Source: a virus. Taken from it: a stretch of 42,211 nt of DNA. Below the pieces are notes generated by a model that worked only from the letters and a program-made list of their open reading frames with translations, did no database searches and was not told the DNA's origin. Shown piece by piece: positions 15,974 to 23,490 of the stretch (its first letter is position 1; each line of letters opens with the position of its first letter). A program made the translations under genes and the position numbers. The stretch lies in IMG/VR virus record IMGVR_UViG_3300033273_000507, positions 1-42,211 of that record, one strand, 5' to 3'.

Positions 15974-16561
15974 CTATGCAATCTTAATAACGATCATTTC
16001 AACATTCTTCTGATTGTTCGCCACACCAAGCGTATTTCCGGGGCTACCATCAAAAGTATTAACATCGTCAAATGTCGCGTTTTCACACATAGTTTGGACA
16101 GTGATTGTGGCTGCTGAAGCAAAAGTCACAACAATAGAGCCAGCGTGAAATCCGCTGTCTGTACCATCTGCTGCTTGGGTTGAACGTACAGAGTATGAAT
16201 TTGCAACAACCGCCCCAGCGGTATGGTCATACAGGCGAGAAACAGTCTCGCCTTGCGCCGTCGAGTTGTTTACTGCGGTCGTGTTATACTGAATGATATA
16301 AGTGCCAGCAGGAAGGCTGGCATGACCAGAACCGTTAACGCTTGCCCCAGTTATACTGCCGGAAGAAATAGCGTCAAACTCTCTAGTGTGAAATGTATTG
16401 CTAGACCTTCCAGTCCCGTTAGTGTACCGAACAAATACGGCAGACTGTATCGCGTTTGACACAGGATTACTGAACGACACATTACCGCTGCTATCAATCG
16501 TCAACGCTGTGTTCGAGTTGGTCGGGTCTTGGATTTCGGAGACTTTCAAAATGCTCGTCAT
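15974..16561 (-). CDS. Short fibre-tip-like protein, 195 aa
   Basis: The N-terminus SILKVSEIQDPTNSNTALTIDSSGNV is the short shaft or attachment segment commonly seen in marine-phage fibres, including the TIDSSGNVSF turn. The C-terminal domain is beta-rich (SVNGSGHASLPAGTYIIQYN, GSIVVTFASAATITVQ) and resembles C1q/TNF-like jelly-roll tips. It ends with KNVEMIVIKIA, parallel to the MEIA endings of its neighbours. It has no enzymatic motif. The start overlaps the preceding stop by 4 bases. Receptor binding is inferred. Confidence 0.7.
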   Translation of the reverse strand: MTSILKVSEIQDPTNSNTALTIDSSGNVSFSNPVSNAIQSAVFVRYTNGTGRSSNTFHTREFDAISSGSITGASVNGSGHASLPAGTYIIQYNTTAVNNSTAQGETVSRLYDHTAGAVVANSYSVRSTQAADGTDSGFHAGSIVVTFASAATITVQTMCENATFDDVNTFDGSPGNTLGVANNQKNVEMIVIKIA

Positions 16562-17109
16562 TGTGCAATCTCCATAGCGGTAATGGTTGACACATAACTT
16601 CCGTGATAAAAGGCGTCTACGTCCGATGTATCCCTATTGTAATACCAAGTTCCACCGTTGTAGTTGTATACTCCAATAGTGTAGGTTTGAGCAGATGTTG
16701 ACGCTGGGCTATCTAGGTAAGATGGCATTTCAAAAGACAAAAGGCCGTTGGGATCGCCGGACAAAGCCCCACGAAATGCGGTGGTTGCTTGGGCGCGGCT
16801 CCCCCTTGTAGGGCCTACAGCAATGGCAGTGCCGTTTCGTTCCCACCTAAAGTAAACCACATAAGTGTTGTTAGAATGGTCAAATGTTGCCAGCGTAGCA
16901 GAAACAAGTATTTTGCTACTCGTGCTTGTTGGGGTGATTGTGACGCTCAGAGGCAAGTCGGTCCAATTTGACGCAGAACTTGCAGTTGGGGTGCTGTCTG
17001 TGCTTTGCACAACCTGAAGCATACTACCAGCAGGTAAAGCTAGGTCTGGAATCTGCACACCGTTGCCGCTCGTCTTCTCGTTAATGGTATCTACATAGAG
17101 CGTACTCAT
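16558..17109 (-). CDS. Short fibre-tip-like protein, 183 aa
   Basis: The start STLYVDTINEKTSGNGVQIPDL is a typical N-terminal segment of marine-phage accessory fibres. It is followed by LPAGSMLQVVQSTDSTPTAS and the beta domain LSVTITPTSTSSKILVSATL, ending in STITAMEIAQ. The same blocks in the same order occur in the neighbour at 17106-17609 (VMQVVQGTTST, LSATITPSSTSNKILVFV, QITLMEIAG), so the two are paralogues. The variable middle part is the likely ligand-contact surface. No enzymatic residues are seen. Confidence 0.7.
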   Translation of the reverse strand: MSTLYVDTINEKTSGNGVQIPDLALPAGSMLQVVQSTDSTPTASSASNWTDLPLSVTITPTSTSSKILVSATLATFDHSNNTYVVYFRWERNGTAIAVGPTRGSRAQATTAFRGALSGDPNGLLSFEMPSYLDSPASTSAQTYTIGVYNYNGGTWYYNRDTSDVDAFYHGSYVSTITAMEIAQ

Positions 17110-17609
17110 CCGGCAATCTCCATTAGAGTTATCTGGGCCGGAACACTGTCGGCGTTTATGATAGCTGTGGCTGAATGTTGAATGGCTTGCGTTTTGTATG
17201 TGATAGCCGATGTTGTTGACGGACTATCTAAATAGTGAATAGTAGCCATGCCTCTATTGTTTCCAGTAACATTCGATGGGCCATCGTGATATGTGTAGTT
17301 CACTCCTGGGTTCCAAATCACTGTGCTGTCTCGCAACAAACGAACAGACAGACCGTTTCTATCAAAATACCAATGCTGATTTACGAACACCAAAATTTTG
17401 TTAGATGTAGATGAGGGGGTTATTGTCGCGGATAAACCTGAGTCCGCATAACTTGAAGTCAAGGACACAGTAGTAGAAGTCGTGCCTTGAACAACTTGCA
17501 TTACATGACCAGGAGCCACCAAGGTCTGACCTGATGGGACAATAATCTTGTTCGCGTTTGGGCCAGTTACCGGCCCCTTGATCGTCTGAACTATGAGTTC
17601 GCTTGCCAT
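17106..17609 (-). CDS. Short fibre-tip-like protein, 167 aa
   Basis: The N-terminus SELIVQTIKGPVTGPNANKI then IVPSGQTLVAPGHVMQVVQG matches accessory fibre proteins of marine phages. The beta domain carries SSYADSGLSATITPSSTSN. It is a paralogue of the next gene (16558-17109). It follows the large tail fibre by one base and may attach to it or be an alternative tip. The C-terminal ITLMEIAG is shared with the paralogues and probably forms the last strand of the domain. The function is inferred. Confidence 0.7.
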   Translation of the reverse strand: MASELIVQTIKGPVTGPNANKIIVPSGQTLVAPGHVMQVVQGTTSTTVSLTSSYADSGLSATITPSSTSNKILVFVNQHWYFDRNGLSVRLLRDSTVIWNPGVNYTYHDGPSNVTGNNRGMATIHYLDSPSTTSAITYKTQAIQHSATAIINADSVPAQITLMEIAG

Positions 17610-17610
17610 A

Positions 17611-19920
17611 TCACACCACCGTTACTGTGCCGTTCACCGTCAGCGTGGCGTTGAGCGTCAATGGCCCAGCTGCTAACGCGTTGGTGTTGGCAGGGATTGT
17701 TGCCGCGGTATCCAAAGCAGCCTCATGGACGCGGAAAATATCGCCCAGGCCCGTGCTTGTGTTACCCGATGTACCGTTCTCGCCGACAAAATATCCAGCG
17801 CCGCCCTGGAATGTGACAGGCTCGAACTGCGTGTTTGCCGCGTTATACTGAAGAACTTGACCGTCTGTTACGCCAACAGTCGATACATCCGCCAGGTCAT
17901 CGGCGGTCAGATTGGCGACAGCAAATGTTCCAAACGCCACAATATCAATCGTATCGTTGGTCGAGGCAGCGCTGTTAAGAGTGATCGAGGTTCCGTTTGT
18001 CGCAACAAAGTCATTCGATGCGCCACTTACCAGCTTGATACCATTCCTGTAGACATCAACAAAACCCGCATCATAAGACGCTGGGAATACCGTAGTGCTT
18101 CCCGTATAGCCGCCGCTGGCCGTGCCTACAATGTAGCTATAACGCTGGGATGTGCCGTTGACAGACGAACCAGCGTTTTGGAAACCAGAAGAACCATACA
18201 CCTTCATGGTGTCCGAACTCGTGTCGAACCACAAATCCCCGCTGGTCGGGCTGGCGGGAGCCGTTGTGCCGATAAAGTATGTATCAGCAAAGTTGTTCAC
18301 ATCCGCAATGTTAGTCGCAACCGCGTTTACATTCGCAATATCAGTCCCGACAAGGTTCACATTCGTAATGTTATTAGCGACAACATCTATTTCAGATGTC
18401 GCCTCGTTCAGATCATTAGCAACATCAACAACCGCCTGGATGTCCGCCGCAACGGTTTGCAGATTGTTATTGTTAATCTCACCAGCAACTGTCGTCACAT
18501 CGGCAATGTTCAACGCCGTAGCGTTCACATTCGCAATATTCGCGCCAACAGTGTTCACATTCGAGATTGAAGCCGACACCGTGCCAATCGTGTTCGCGCC
18601 AGAAATGTCAGCCGATACAACGCCAATATCTGTCGCGTCTGCCGCGACCGCCGTTACCTGGGCAGATATAGAATTTACGCTTGTTACATCGCTAGAAATC
18701 GCGTTTACGCCTGTAACATCACTCGCGATACCCGCAACCGTAGTTGTTTGAGTCGAAATACCCGCAACTGTCGTCACATTCGCCTGGATACCGCTAACTG
18801 TCGTAATGTCAGTCTTGATCGCATTAAGGCTCGATATATCCGCGCTGACGCCAGCCAGGCTATTCACATCGCTGATATTCGAGGAAACAACCCCAATATC
18901 CGCCGCATCAGCAGCAACAGCAGTCACATCCGATGCAATGCCAGCAACTGTGGATACATTGTTGGTAGGGGCAATCTCGCCAGCAACGGCCTGAATATCG
19001 CCAATGTTGCTGCTTACAGTCGTTATATTGGTGTTCGTTGCCCAGTATTTCGCAGAATATTCAGTCGTGTTGCCGACCGTCCCAGATGTCTTGATAGCCC
19101 AGTCTTTCGCCGAACCGTCACCTGTATCAACGCCTGTGCCGCCCACAGCATAAGCCTTAGATGAATATTCGCCTGAGTTATCAACGTCACCAGTCGTAAG
19201 GTTGGCCCAATCCTCGGCCTCATCCGCAAATCCGCTTGCATTTGCCTCGGCTGCTTCGGCTGCCTCTTTAGCCGCCTGGGCGACAACCGATGCCCCCCAA
19301 ACGATCACATTCTCGTTGCCCTGGACAGCTGGGGACGATGGGGCTGTAACAAAAGTGATCTGGTTGCCCGATATTGTGTAATCGTCACCAGGGTTTCTCA
19401 AAGCGCCGTTTACAAATACCAGGGCAGATGTGTCGGCGGCATACTGGTACTGAAGCGTAAAAGCAGTCGTGTTGCCGTCACCCTCATACTTGTCAACAGC
19501 GGCAGCCGTTGTGGCGATAGCCGCGTTTGCCAGCAAAATCCATTTATCGGCTGCCAGATCTGTCGTAAATGCAGAAGACGCAGTATGTGCAACTGTTGCA
19601 AGGTAAGTAGCGCCATTAAAATCAACTAGATCGTTTACCGCATATACGGTTGATGTCGCCCAGTCGCCGCGTGGATTAAAGCTGTCAGCGTTAATCAGCG
19701 CCAGTGCGCCAGCATCAAAAGCATCCTTGTGAACGGCCTGGTTACGCAAAAGTCCGTCATCGCGCTGGATCAAGCCAATATTTTCGTTCAGATCATCGAG
19801 CGTTAGCTTGACGGCATTTAATTCCGCATCGACCTGAGATCCTGGAAGCGGATCGTTTGGAGCCGTTGTTTGGTAATCATCAAAATTATATTGCCGAGTA
19901 TAATCGCGTGGTTGTGCCAT
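17611..19920 (-). CDS. Large tail fibre protein, 769 aa, with long repeat shaft
   Basis: The N-terminus (DYTRQYNFDDYQTTAPNDPL, then GSQVDAELNAVKLTLDDLNENI) is the podoviral fibre attachment segment. Residues about 80-130 form a carbohydrate-binding-like module (PRGDWATSTVYAVNDLVDFN, YLATVAHTAS, DKWILL). T7-fibre-like beta segments around VDKYEGDGNTTAFTLQYQYA follow. Residues about 300-530 are a shaft of short repeats of type 'V-x-x-V-A-x-I-x-x-D/N' (TTVAGIASDVTGVNAISSDV). The tip includes DLADVSTVGVTDGQVLQYN. It is followed by three short tip-like genes. It recognises the cell surface by inference. No depolymerase motif is evident. Confidence 0.85.
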   Translation of the reverse strand: MAQPRDYTRQYNFDDYQTTAPNDPLPGSQVDAELNAVKLTLDDLNENIGLIQRDDGLLRNQAVHKDAFDAGALALINADSFNPRGDWATSTVYAVNDLVDFNGATYLATVAHTASSAFTTDLAADKWILLANAAIATTAAAVDKYEGDGNTTAFTLQYQYAADTSALVFVNGALRNPGDDYTISGNQITFVTAPSSPAVQGNENVIVWGASVVAQAAKEAAEAAEANASGFADEAEDWANLTTGDVDNSGEYSSKAYAVGGTGVDTGDGSAKDWAIKTSGTVGNTTEYSAKYWATNTNITTVSSNIGDIQAVAGEIAPTNNVSTVAGIASDVTAVAADAADIGVVSSNISDVNSLAGVSADISSLNAIKTDITTVSGIQANVTTVAGISTQTTTVAGIASDVTGVNAISSDVTSVNSISAQVTAVAADATDIGVVSADISGANTIGTVSASISNVNTVGANIANVNATALNIADVTTVAGEINNNNLQTVAADIQAVVDVANDLNEATSEIDVVANNITNVNLVGTDIANVNAVATNIADVNNFADTYFIGTTAPASPTSGDLWFDTSSDTMKVYGSSGFQNAGSSVNGTSQRYSYIVGTASGGYTGSTTVFPASYDAGFVDVYRNGIKLVSGASNDFVATNGTSITLNSAASTNDTIDIVAFGTFAVANLTADDLADVSTVGVTDGQVLQYNAANTQFEPVTFQGGAGYFVGENGTSGNTSTGLGDIFRVHEAALDTAATIPANTNALAAGPLTLNATLTVNGTVTVV

Positions 19921-20090
19921 TATGCGCTCCTGGTACGCCGTTTAGACTTATAGCTGTCGGCGGCGTTTGCTAATTGCATTGCCCTAGCCAAGCTGCGCTT
20001 CTTAGCCTTATTACGCTTGCTGAGATTGGCCTCACGCTCTTGCTGCATAGCCAGACGTTTGGCTGATATTTGCTTGGCTTTATTCTGCAT
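19920..20090 (-). CDS. Small basic protein, 56 aa
   Basis: Frame ATG 20090-20088 to TAA 19922-19920. The product is rich in Lys, Arg, Ala and Gln (QISAKRLAMQQERE, LSKRNKAKKRSLAR, YKSKRRTRSA) and looks helical. Its start overlaps the upstream stop (ATGA) and its stop overlaps the tail-fibre start (TAATG), so it is locked into the late operon. A nucleic-acid-binding or capsid-internal role is possible. No family is recognised. Confidence 0.65.
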   Translation of the reverse strand: MQNKAKQISAKRLAMQQEREANLSKRNKAKKRSLARAMQLANAADSYKSKRRTRSA

Positions 20091-20260
20091 CAGGCAATCC
20101 CCATCGCTTTAGCAACAGTGGATTTCTTGCCCTTGTTCTTTTTGCTGTTCGGGAATCCGGCCTTCATGTCAGCGTATGACTTGGCGCTAATCGTTGACTT
20201 GCTCTTCGGGCGACTCGTTCCGGCTTTGCGCCGTTTATTGATGTTCTCATACAGGCTCAT
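20090..20260 (-). CDS. Small Lys-rich protein, 56 aa
   Basis: Frame ATG 20260-20258 to TGA 20092-20090. The product (SLYENINKRRKAGTSRPKSK, then GFPNSKKNKGKKSTVAKAMG) has about 15 Lys/Arg in 56 residues and little hydrophobic core. It overlaps both neighbours by 4 and 3 bases. The motif YENINKRRKAG with KSKSTIS and 'MKAGFP' recurs, as I remember, in small proteins next to phage terminases, but its role is unknown. Confidence 0.65.
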   Translation of the reverse strand: MSLYENINKRRKAGTSRPKSKSTISAKSYADMKAGFPNSKKNKGKKSTVAKAMGIA

Positions 20261-20532
20261 TTTAAGTTACACCGCCATCTCTTTAGAGCAGCGCCCTTTC
20301 TAGTGAGCTTGCCGTTCTTGCTGGTCGGGCCTTTTACCCCGCTCATCCGAGCGCAGAACGACTTTTTGCGCTTTGCTCTTTTGCCAGTAGGGCTTTTCTC
20401 CGTAACTGGAGCCTTTAATTTAGACCCTGTGGCTTTGTTATACTTTGCTCGACCCTTCGCAGTTAAACCCGCTCCGCGAGATGCTGGCAATTTCTCCCCA
20501 CGACCTACCGATAATGAGACATTTTTTGCCAT
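20257..20532 (-). CDS. Small basic phage protein with SFCARMSG motif, 91 aa
   Basis: The ATG at 20532 (MAKNVSLSVG) has AGGA at good distance; an upstream in-frame start has no such signal. The protein is very basic (TAKGRAKYNKATGSKLKAP, TGKRAKRKKSFCARMSGVKG, KNGKLTRKGAALKRWRCN). The conserved-looking KKSFCARMSG...LKRW segment matches DUF6321-type phage proteins, to my recollection. It lies directly after terS, the first of three small basic genes. DNA binding during packaging is plausible, not shown. Confidence 0.7.
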   Translation of the reverse strand: MAKNVSLSVGRGEKLPASRGAGLTAKGRAKYNKATGSKLKAPVTEKSPTGKRAKRKKSFCARMSGVKGPTSKNGKLTRKGAALKRWRCNLK

Positions 20533-20732
20533 AGTTAGTCCTCGCGTTGATCCGATTATATACTTGTTTGTCCTGTCATTCAACAAAGTGGCGGCGAGAT
20601 TGAGTTTTCCGAAAAATTTGTACCGCTTGCCGTAACAGTAACAATGCCAGGGCGCGGACTAGGCCAGGGGGCGGGTCGGGTCGGCGGCCGCGCAATCGCC
20701 GCGCCGCCAGGCAAATAGTCCCAGGCCGACTA
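20533..20732. other. GC-rich gap next to terS with a strong hairpin
   Basis: This 200-base gap between the terS stop and the next gene has a very GC-rich core (about 20643-20710). Bases 20683-20708 form a 9-bp stem (GGCGG-CGCG / CGCG-CCGCC, one bulged C, 7-base loop) that contains a GCGGCCGC palindrome. There is no T-run, so it is not a classical terminator. Being adjacent to terS, it is a candidate packaging-initiation region (pac or cos), or a leader element for the fibre operon. Nothing else is seen. Confidence 0.4.
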
Positions 20733-21218
20733 TTAAAGGCCGCTGTTTTCCTGATGTTCGCCTACGTTTTGCGCTGTTTTGCCTGGCGTTATATCTTTAG
20801 CCAGGCTGCTGCGCTCGTCTTCCCATCGATCAATCAGCCTGGCGAGTTCGTCCGGCGACATCTCGGCCAGGCTTTTGCCCGCTGCCAGGTCATCCGCTGC
20901 CCTGCCCAGGTCGCCAGCCAGTTCCAGCGCCGTCCTGGCTGCCGAAACCTTGGCCGCTGCTGGCGCGTCCTGGTCGATCATAACCTGGCGCAGCGTATCT
21001 GCTGCCAAACTGGCGAGTTCGCCCTGGTAGGTCGTTTGTCTCGCTTGCCGCATAGCGGCCACAACCACAGGGTTCCTGGTCAATATATATGCGCTTTGCT
21101 TTGGGTGAGCATAGCCAGCAAGCCTGGCGGCCTCGGTGGCGTTCTTGTTTTCTTTTACCAGGTAATTGACGAAATCTTGCTGCTGGTCGGAGATCGTGCG
21201 CTGCCGGATGTTTGCCAT
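20733..21218 (-). CDS. terS: Terminase small subunit, 161 aa
   Basis: The N-terminal domain has the DNA-binding helix-turn-helix of phage small terminases: TISDQQQDFVNYLVKENKNA, then TEAARLAGYAHPKQSAYILT, then RNPVVVAAMRQAR. A helical oligomerisation part (TLRQVMIDQDAPAAAKVSAA) and an acidic tail follow. The length is typical (140-190). AGGA precedes the ATG at 21218. It would select the packaging start on phage DNA and hand it to TerL, whose gene is about 9 kb downstream in the same direction beyond fibres and lysis genes. Confidence 0.85.
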   Translation of the reverse strand: MANIRQRTISDQQQDFVNYLVKENKNATEAARLAGYAHPKQSAYILTRNPVVVAAMRQARQTTYQGELASLAADTLRQVMIDQDAPAAAKVSAARTALELAGDLGRAADDLAAGKSLAEMSPDELARLIDRWEDERSSLAKDITPGKTAQNVGEHQENSGL

Positions 21219-21350
21219 GCCTAAAATCCTTATGTGTTTACCTGGTAAAGCATATCAAACATTAGCGCTTTACAATATGCGGACGTTTTGGCAGGATGAT
21301 GTTGGGCGCTGTTGGTCGCAGCGCCGGACACAACCAATGGAGTTGAAAAG
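21219..21350. promoter_or_regulatory. Divergent intergenic region between terS and the plus-strand islet
   Basis: It holds a perfect 13-base palindrome TTTACC-T-GGTAAA (21237-21249), a possible operator, and a 7-bp hairpin GGCGCTG/CAGCGCC (21305-21325) in the leader of the first plus-strand gene. Several promoter-like hexamers occur (TTGATA and TACAAT), but none has a well-spaced partner, so I do not fix a promoter. Because transcription leaves it both ways, it should carry at least two. Confidence 0.4.
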
Positions 21351-21572
21351 ATGAAGACACTTAAAACAATTAGCCTGGCATTGTCCGGCTTATTCCTGGG
21401 CGGGTTTATAACGTCCGCTGGGATCTGCCTGATCTTGTCCTGGAATGGCCACAACCTGGAAGCGATGGCCTACCTGCTTTGCGGGTTTCTCTCGATCATG
21501 CTTTCTGGTGGGGCTTTAATGTTGGCTGATGCGACAGACAGCATCATAGAGCGCCGGAGGTGGGAACAATGA
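21351..21572 (+). CDS. Small two-span membrane protein, 73 aa (islet gene 1)
   Basis: The ATG at 21351 follows the leader GGAGTTGAAAAG. There are two hydrophobic spans (LALSGLFLGGFITSAGICLI and AYLLCGFLSIMLSGGALML) separated by NGHNLEA, and a charged tail (IIERRRWEQ). It is the first gene of a plus-strand group that runs against its neighbours. No family is recognised. The stop overlaps the next start (ATGA). Confidence 0.65.
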   Translation: MKTLKTISLALSGLFLGGFITSAGICLILSWNGHNLEAMAYLLCGFLSIMLSGGALMLADATDSIIERRRWEQ

Positions 21573-21808
21573 TCTATTACCATGCCCAAGACTTTGCCAG
21601 CCGGATTGTCATTTGGTCACAGGCAAAAACATTGCGCGAGGCTGGGCAGCGCCTGGCCAAAAACAACCAGATCTGGCCGGACAAATCAACGGACGGCCAG
21701 ATCATCACGGTTGGCAAGCGGCAGCGCGGCAGCCGCGACATCATGCCAACCAGGCTTTACCGCCTGGACGGCGACAAGTTGAAACTCGAAGCAAACCTGT
21801 TTTTTTAG
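21569..21808 (+). CDS. Small hypothetical protein, 79 aa (islet gene 2)
   Basis: The ATG at 21569 has GGAGGTGG 8 bases before it and overlaps the stop of islet gene 1 (ATGA); an in-frame ATG nine bases earlier is less well placed. The product (YYHAQDFASRIVIWSQAKTL, GSRDIMPTRLYRLDGDKLKL) looks like a compact mixed alpha/beta domain. It is unrecognised and has no signal or membrane segment. Confidence 0.6.
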   Translation: MIYYHAQDFASRIVIWSQAKTLREAGQRLAKNNQIWPDKSTDGQIITVGKRQRGSRDIMPTRLYRLDGDKLKLEANLFF

Positions 21809-21819
21809 GAGGCAGACCA

Positions 21820-22104
21820 ATGACACCAGAAGAAAAGCAGCACATCGAGCAGCGCACCTATGGCATCACCATTGCCCAGGTCGCGCAATTAGTAGCAAAC
21901 CGCCAGGGCGATGCCGCAGCATATGCGGCAAGCACAGCGAAAATAGCCGTGCAGCGCCTGGCACAAGCGGCAGCAACCGAGCAATTCACCGCCAAGCAGT
22001 TGGCAGCGCTCGAGGGCATCCGCATTTATCTAAACCGCATCAACCTGGCGTTGACCGAACTAGACGCCATCGAAATCCCAGGCAAAACGGAGTTGAACCA
22101 ATGA
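21820..22104 (+). CDS. Small helical protein, 94 aa (islet gene 3)
   Basis: AGGAGG lies 7 bases before the ATG at 21820. The protein is nearly all helix and Ala/Gln-rich (YGITIAQVAQLVANRQGDAA, IAVQRLAQAAATEQFTAKQL), with a Leu-rich end (IYLNRINLALTELDAIEIP). No DNA-binding motif is clear. Its stop overlaps the start of islet gene 4, whose leader GGAGTTGAACCA is inside this coding end. Function unknown. Confidence 0.6.
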   Translation: MTPEEKQHIEQRTYGITIAQVAQLVANRQGDAAAYAASTAKIAVQRLAQAAATEQFTAKQLAALEGIRIYLNRINLALTELDAIEIPGKTELNQ

Positions 22105-22523
22105 AATATTTTGTAATCGATCCGAGAACGGAAACCATCGAGGCCGGAACATTCCACAAAGGCCACACAGACAGCGACACGACAACAACCTTGGAACGTC
22201 TGCAAAACCTGGTCGGCTGCCGACTCATCGAGGCGTCACCATTCACCAGCAAGCACGATAAGGACGGCGTTTATCACGATCTGATCGTAGACGAAGAAGG
22301 AACATTTCCAGAGGATCAATATTTTTTCTGGTCAAAAGTGATCGGGCAGCCCCTGGCTGGCCGTGCTGTAGTTGTCGGCTTTGATCCAGAGACTGGCGAA
22401 CATACCGATTGCAAGTTGACCAAGGCCCAGATCCAGAAACGGATGGCCTGGATGGGCGACAGGCACACAACGCAATTTATCTGCCAGATGCTGGCCGCAA
22501 AAAAACAGGCGGCAGCGCAATGA
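22101..22523 (+). CDS. DUF3846-like protein, 140 aa (islet gene 4)
   Basis: The ATG at 22101 follows GGAGTTGAACCA. The protein has two parts: residues 1-50 (YFVIDPRTETIEAGTFHKGH, LQNLVGCRLIEAS) and a middle part with DGVYHDLIVDEEGTF and YFFWSKVIGQPLAGRAVVVG. The pattern 'DEEG ... PLAGRAVVVG' is what I recall for the DUF3846 family of phages and plasmids. A helical tail (IQKRMAWMGDRHTTQFICQM) follows. DUF3846 has no known function. It is the only islet protein with a hint of a named family. Confidence 0.6.
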   Translation: MKYFVIDPRTETIEAGTFHKGHTDSDTTTTLERLQNLVGCRLIEASPFTSKHDKDGVYHDLIVDEEGTFPEDQYFFWSKVIGQPLAGRAVVVGFDPETGEHTDCKLTKAQIQKRMAWMGDRHTTQFICQMLAAKKQAAAQ

Positions 22524-22684
22524 ACCGCGAGGGCTTCCAGTCCTGGGCGGACGAGCCAGAACACTGGCAGCAGCGGGAAGACTACCGCGAGGAACTGACG
22601 CCCGAGGGGATCCAGTTGGTTATCCCTGGGGCTGAACGCACCACGCAACCCACCGAGACAGAAAGGCAGGGCAAGTTATGGTAA
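22520..22684 (+). CDS. Small acidic protein, 54 aa (islet gene 5)
   Basis: The ATG at 22520 overlaps the upstream stop (ATGA). The product (NREGFQSWADEPEHWQQRED, then TPEGIQLVIPGAERTTQ) is polar and Trp-rich, without a hydrophobic core. The stop lies inside the start of islet gene 6. It is probably a real member of the coupled gene series. Function unknown. Confidence 0.55.
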   Translation: MNREGFQSWADEPEHWQQREDYREELTPEGIQLVIPGAERTTQPTETERQGKLW

Positions 22685-22947
22685 AAACCAACGTGATCCG
22701 ATACCGCGAATTTCCCCACGATGGCGAAGCCTGGGAAATTTTCGCGTCCGACAATATCCACAAAGCACGGCGACAGTTGGCCAGGCTTATCCGCAAGCGC
22801 CGCCAGGATGGCTGGTTTGCCGATGTTTTGAAGATGCGAAACCACGGCGGCCAATTAGTCCAGCACTGGTCACTGTGGAAGCCTGGGCATCCTCGCCTGG
22901 CGGAGTCGTATTTTATCCAGAGTGTTGAGAGACACGCCCAACAATAG
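22678..22947 (+). CDS. Small basic protein, 89 aa (islet gene 6)
   Basis: The ATG at 22678 overlaps the previous stop by 7 bases, with GGCAGGGC as a ribosome-binding site. The protein is mixed alpha/beta and basic (VIRYREFPHDGEAWEIFASD, ARRQLARLIRKRRQDGWFAD, WSLWKPGHP). The Arg/Lys helix suggests contact with nucleic acid. A GC-rich 8-bp hairpin (22953-22974) follows the stop without a T-run. No family recognised. Confidence 0.6.
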   Translation: MVKTNVIRYREFPHDGEAWEIFASDNIHKARRQLARLIRKRRQDGWFADVLKMRNHGGQLVQHWSLWKPGHPRLAESYFIQSVERHAQQ

Positions 22948-22952
22948 CCGAA

Positions 22953-22974
22953 ACGCCAGGCAATGCCCTGGCGT
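22953..22974 (+). other. Hairpin between islet genes 6 and 7
   Basis: ACGCCAGG-CAATGC-CCTGGCGT is a perfect 8-bp stem with a 6-base loop, just after the islet gene 6 stop. No T-run follows. It may stop ribosomes or RNases rather than polymerase. The leader of islet gene 7 (CGGAGTTGAACCG) begins about 50 bases on. Confidence 0.4.
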
Positions 22975-23037
22975 CATCCTGGAGCGGGTTTCCAGGGTCT
23001 GACGATGGCAGCCCACCCATCAAACGGAGTTGAACCG

Positions 23038-23487
23038 ATGAAACAGAACAGCATCATCCGAAAGGGTATGTATGAAGCAACAGAAGAGCAGCACCGCGCT
23101 GGCAGCGCCTGGCGGCAGGCTGGCTATCAGTTGATGGAAATTTTGCGACTCTACCAAGAGAGTCTACGAGCCGAGCGCAGCGGCCATAATATTCTGCACG
23201 ATGTAATCCGCGACAAGGTACTGGCCGAGGCTGCCGGAGGCACTGCTTACCGTTCTGGCTGGAACTGGGGCCAGGGTATGGAGCCGGAGCATTTCCTTAT
23301 CAGCCTGGCTGGTGGTGGCCCTGCCGTCCGCATCACTGGCGATCTGAACAGGTACGGCGGCGCGGAAAATCCTGTTTTAGAATACCAGGATTGGGGAACG
23401 TCCTGGCTTGAGTTCCGGCTGCTGAACGACATCGAGCGCAACGCGATGGATTGGTTTTGCAATCAGTTTTACTGGCCTGGAGCGTGA
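23038..23487 (+). CDS. Hypothetical protein, 149 aa (islet gene 7)
   Basis: The ATG at 23038 follows CGGAGTTGAACCG, nearly the same leader as islet gene 4. The N-terminal half is helical (EEQHRAGSAWRQAGYQLMEI, LRAERSGHNILHDVIRDKVL). The C-terminal half is beta-rich, with VRITGDLNRYGGAENPVLEY and QDWGTSWLEFRLLNDIERNA. The 'LEYQDWGTSW-E-RLL' segment looks conserved in type but I cannot name it. It overlaps nothing. Islet gene 8 follows after 3 bases. Confidence 0.6.
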   Translation: MKQNSIIRKGMYEATEEQHRAGSAWRQAGYQLMEILRLYQESLRAERSGHNILHDVIRDKVLAEAAGGTAYRSGWNWGQGMEPEHFLISLAGGGPAVRITGDLNRYGGAENPVLEYQDWGTSWLEFRLLNDIERNAMDWFCNQFYWPGA

Positions 23488-23490
23488 CCA

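Noticed and set aside
17725-18570. Long plus-strand open frame (281 codons) opposite the tail fibre
   Set aside because: It mirrors the repeat shaft of the fibre; the product is low in complexity, rich in Arg/Ser/Ile repeats, with no ribosome-binding site. Shadow of a real gene.
20683-20708. Rho-independent terminator after terS
   Set aside because: The stem is strong but no T-run follows on either strand.
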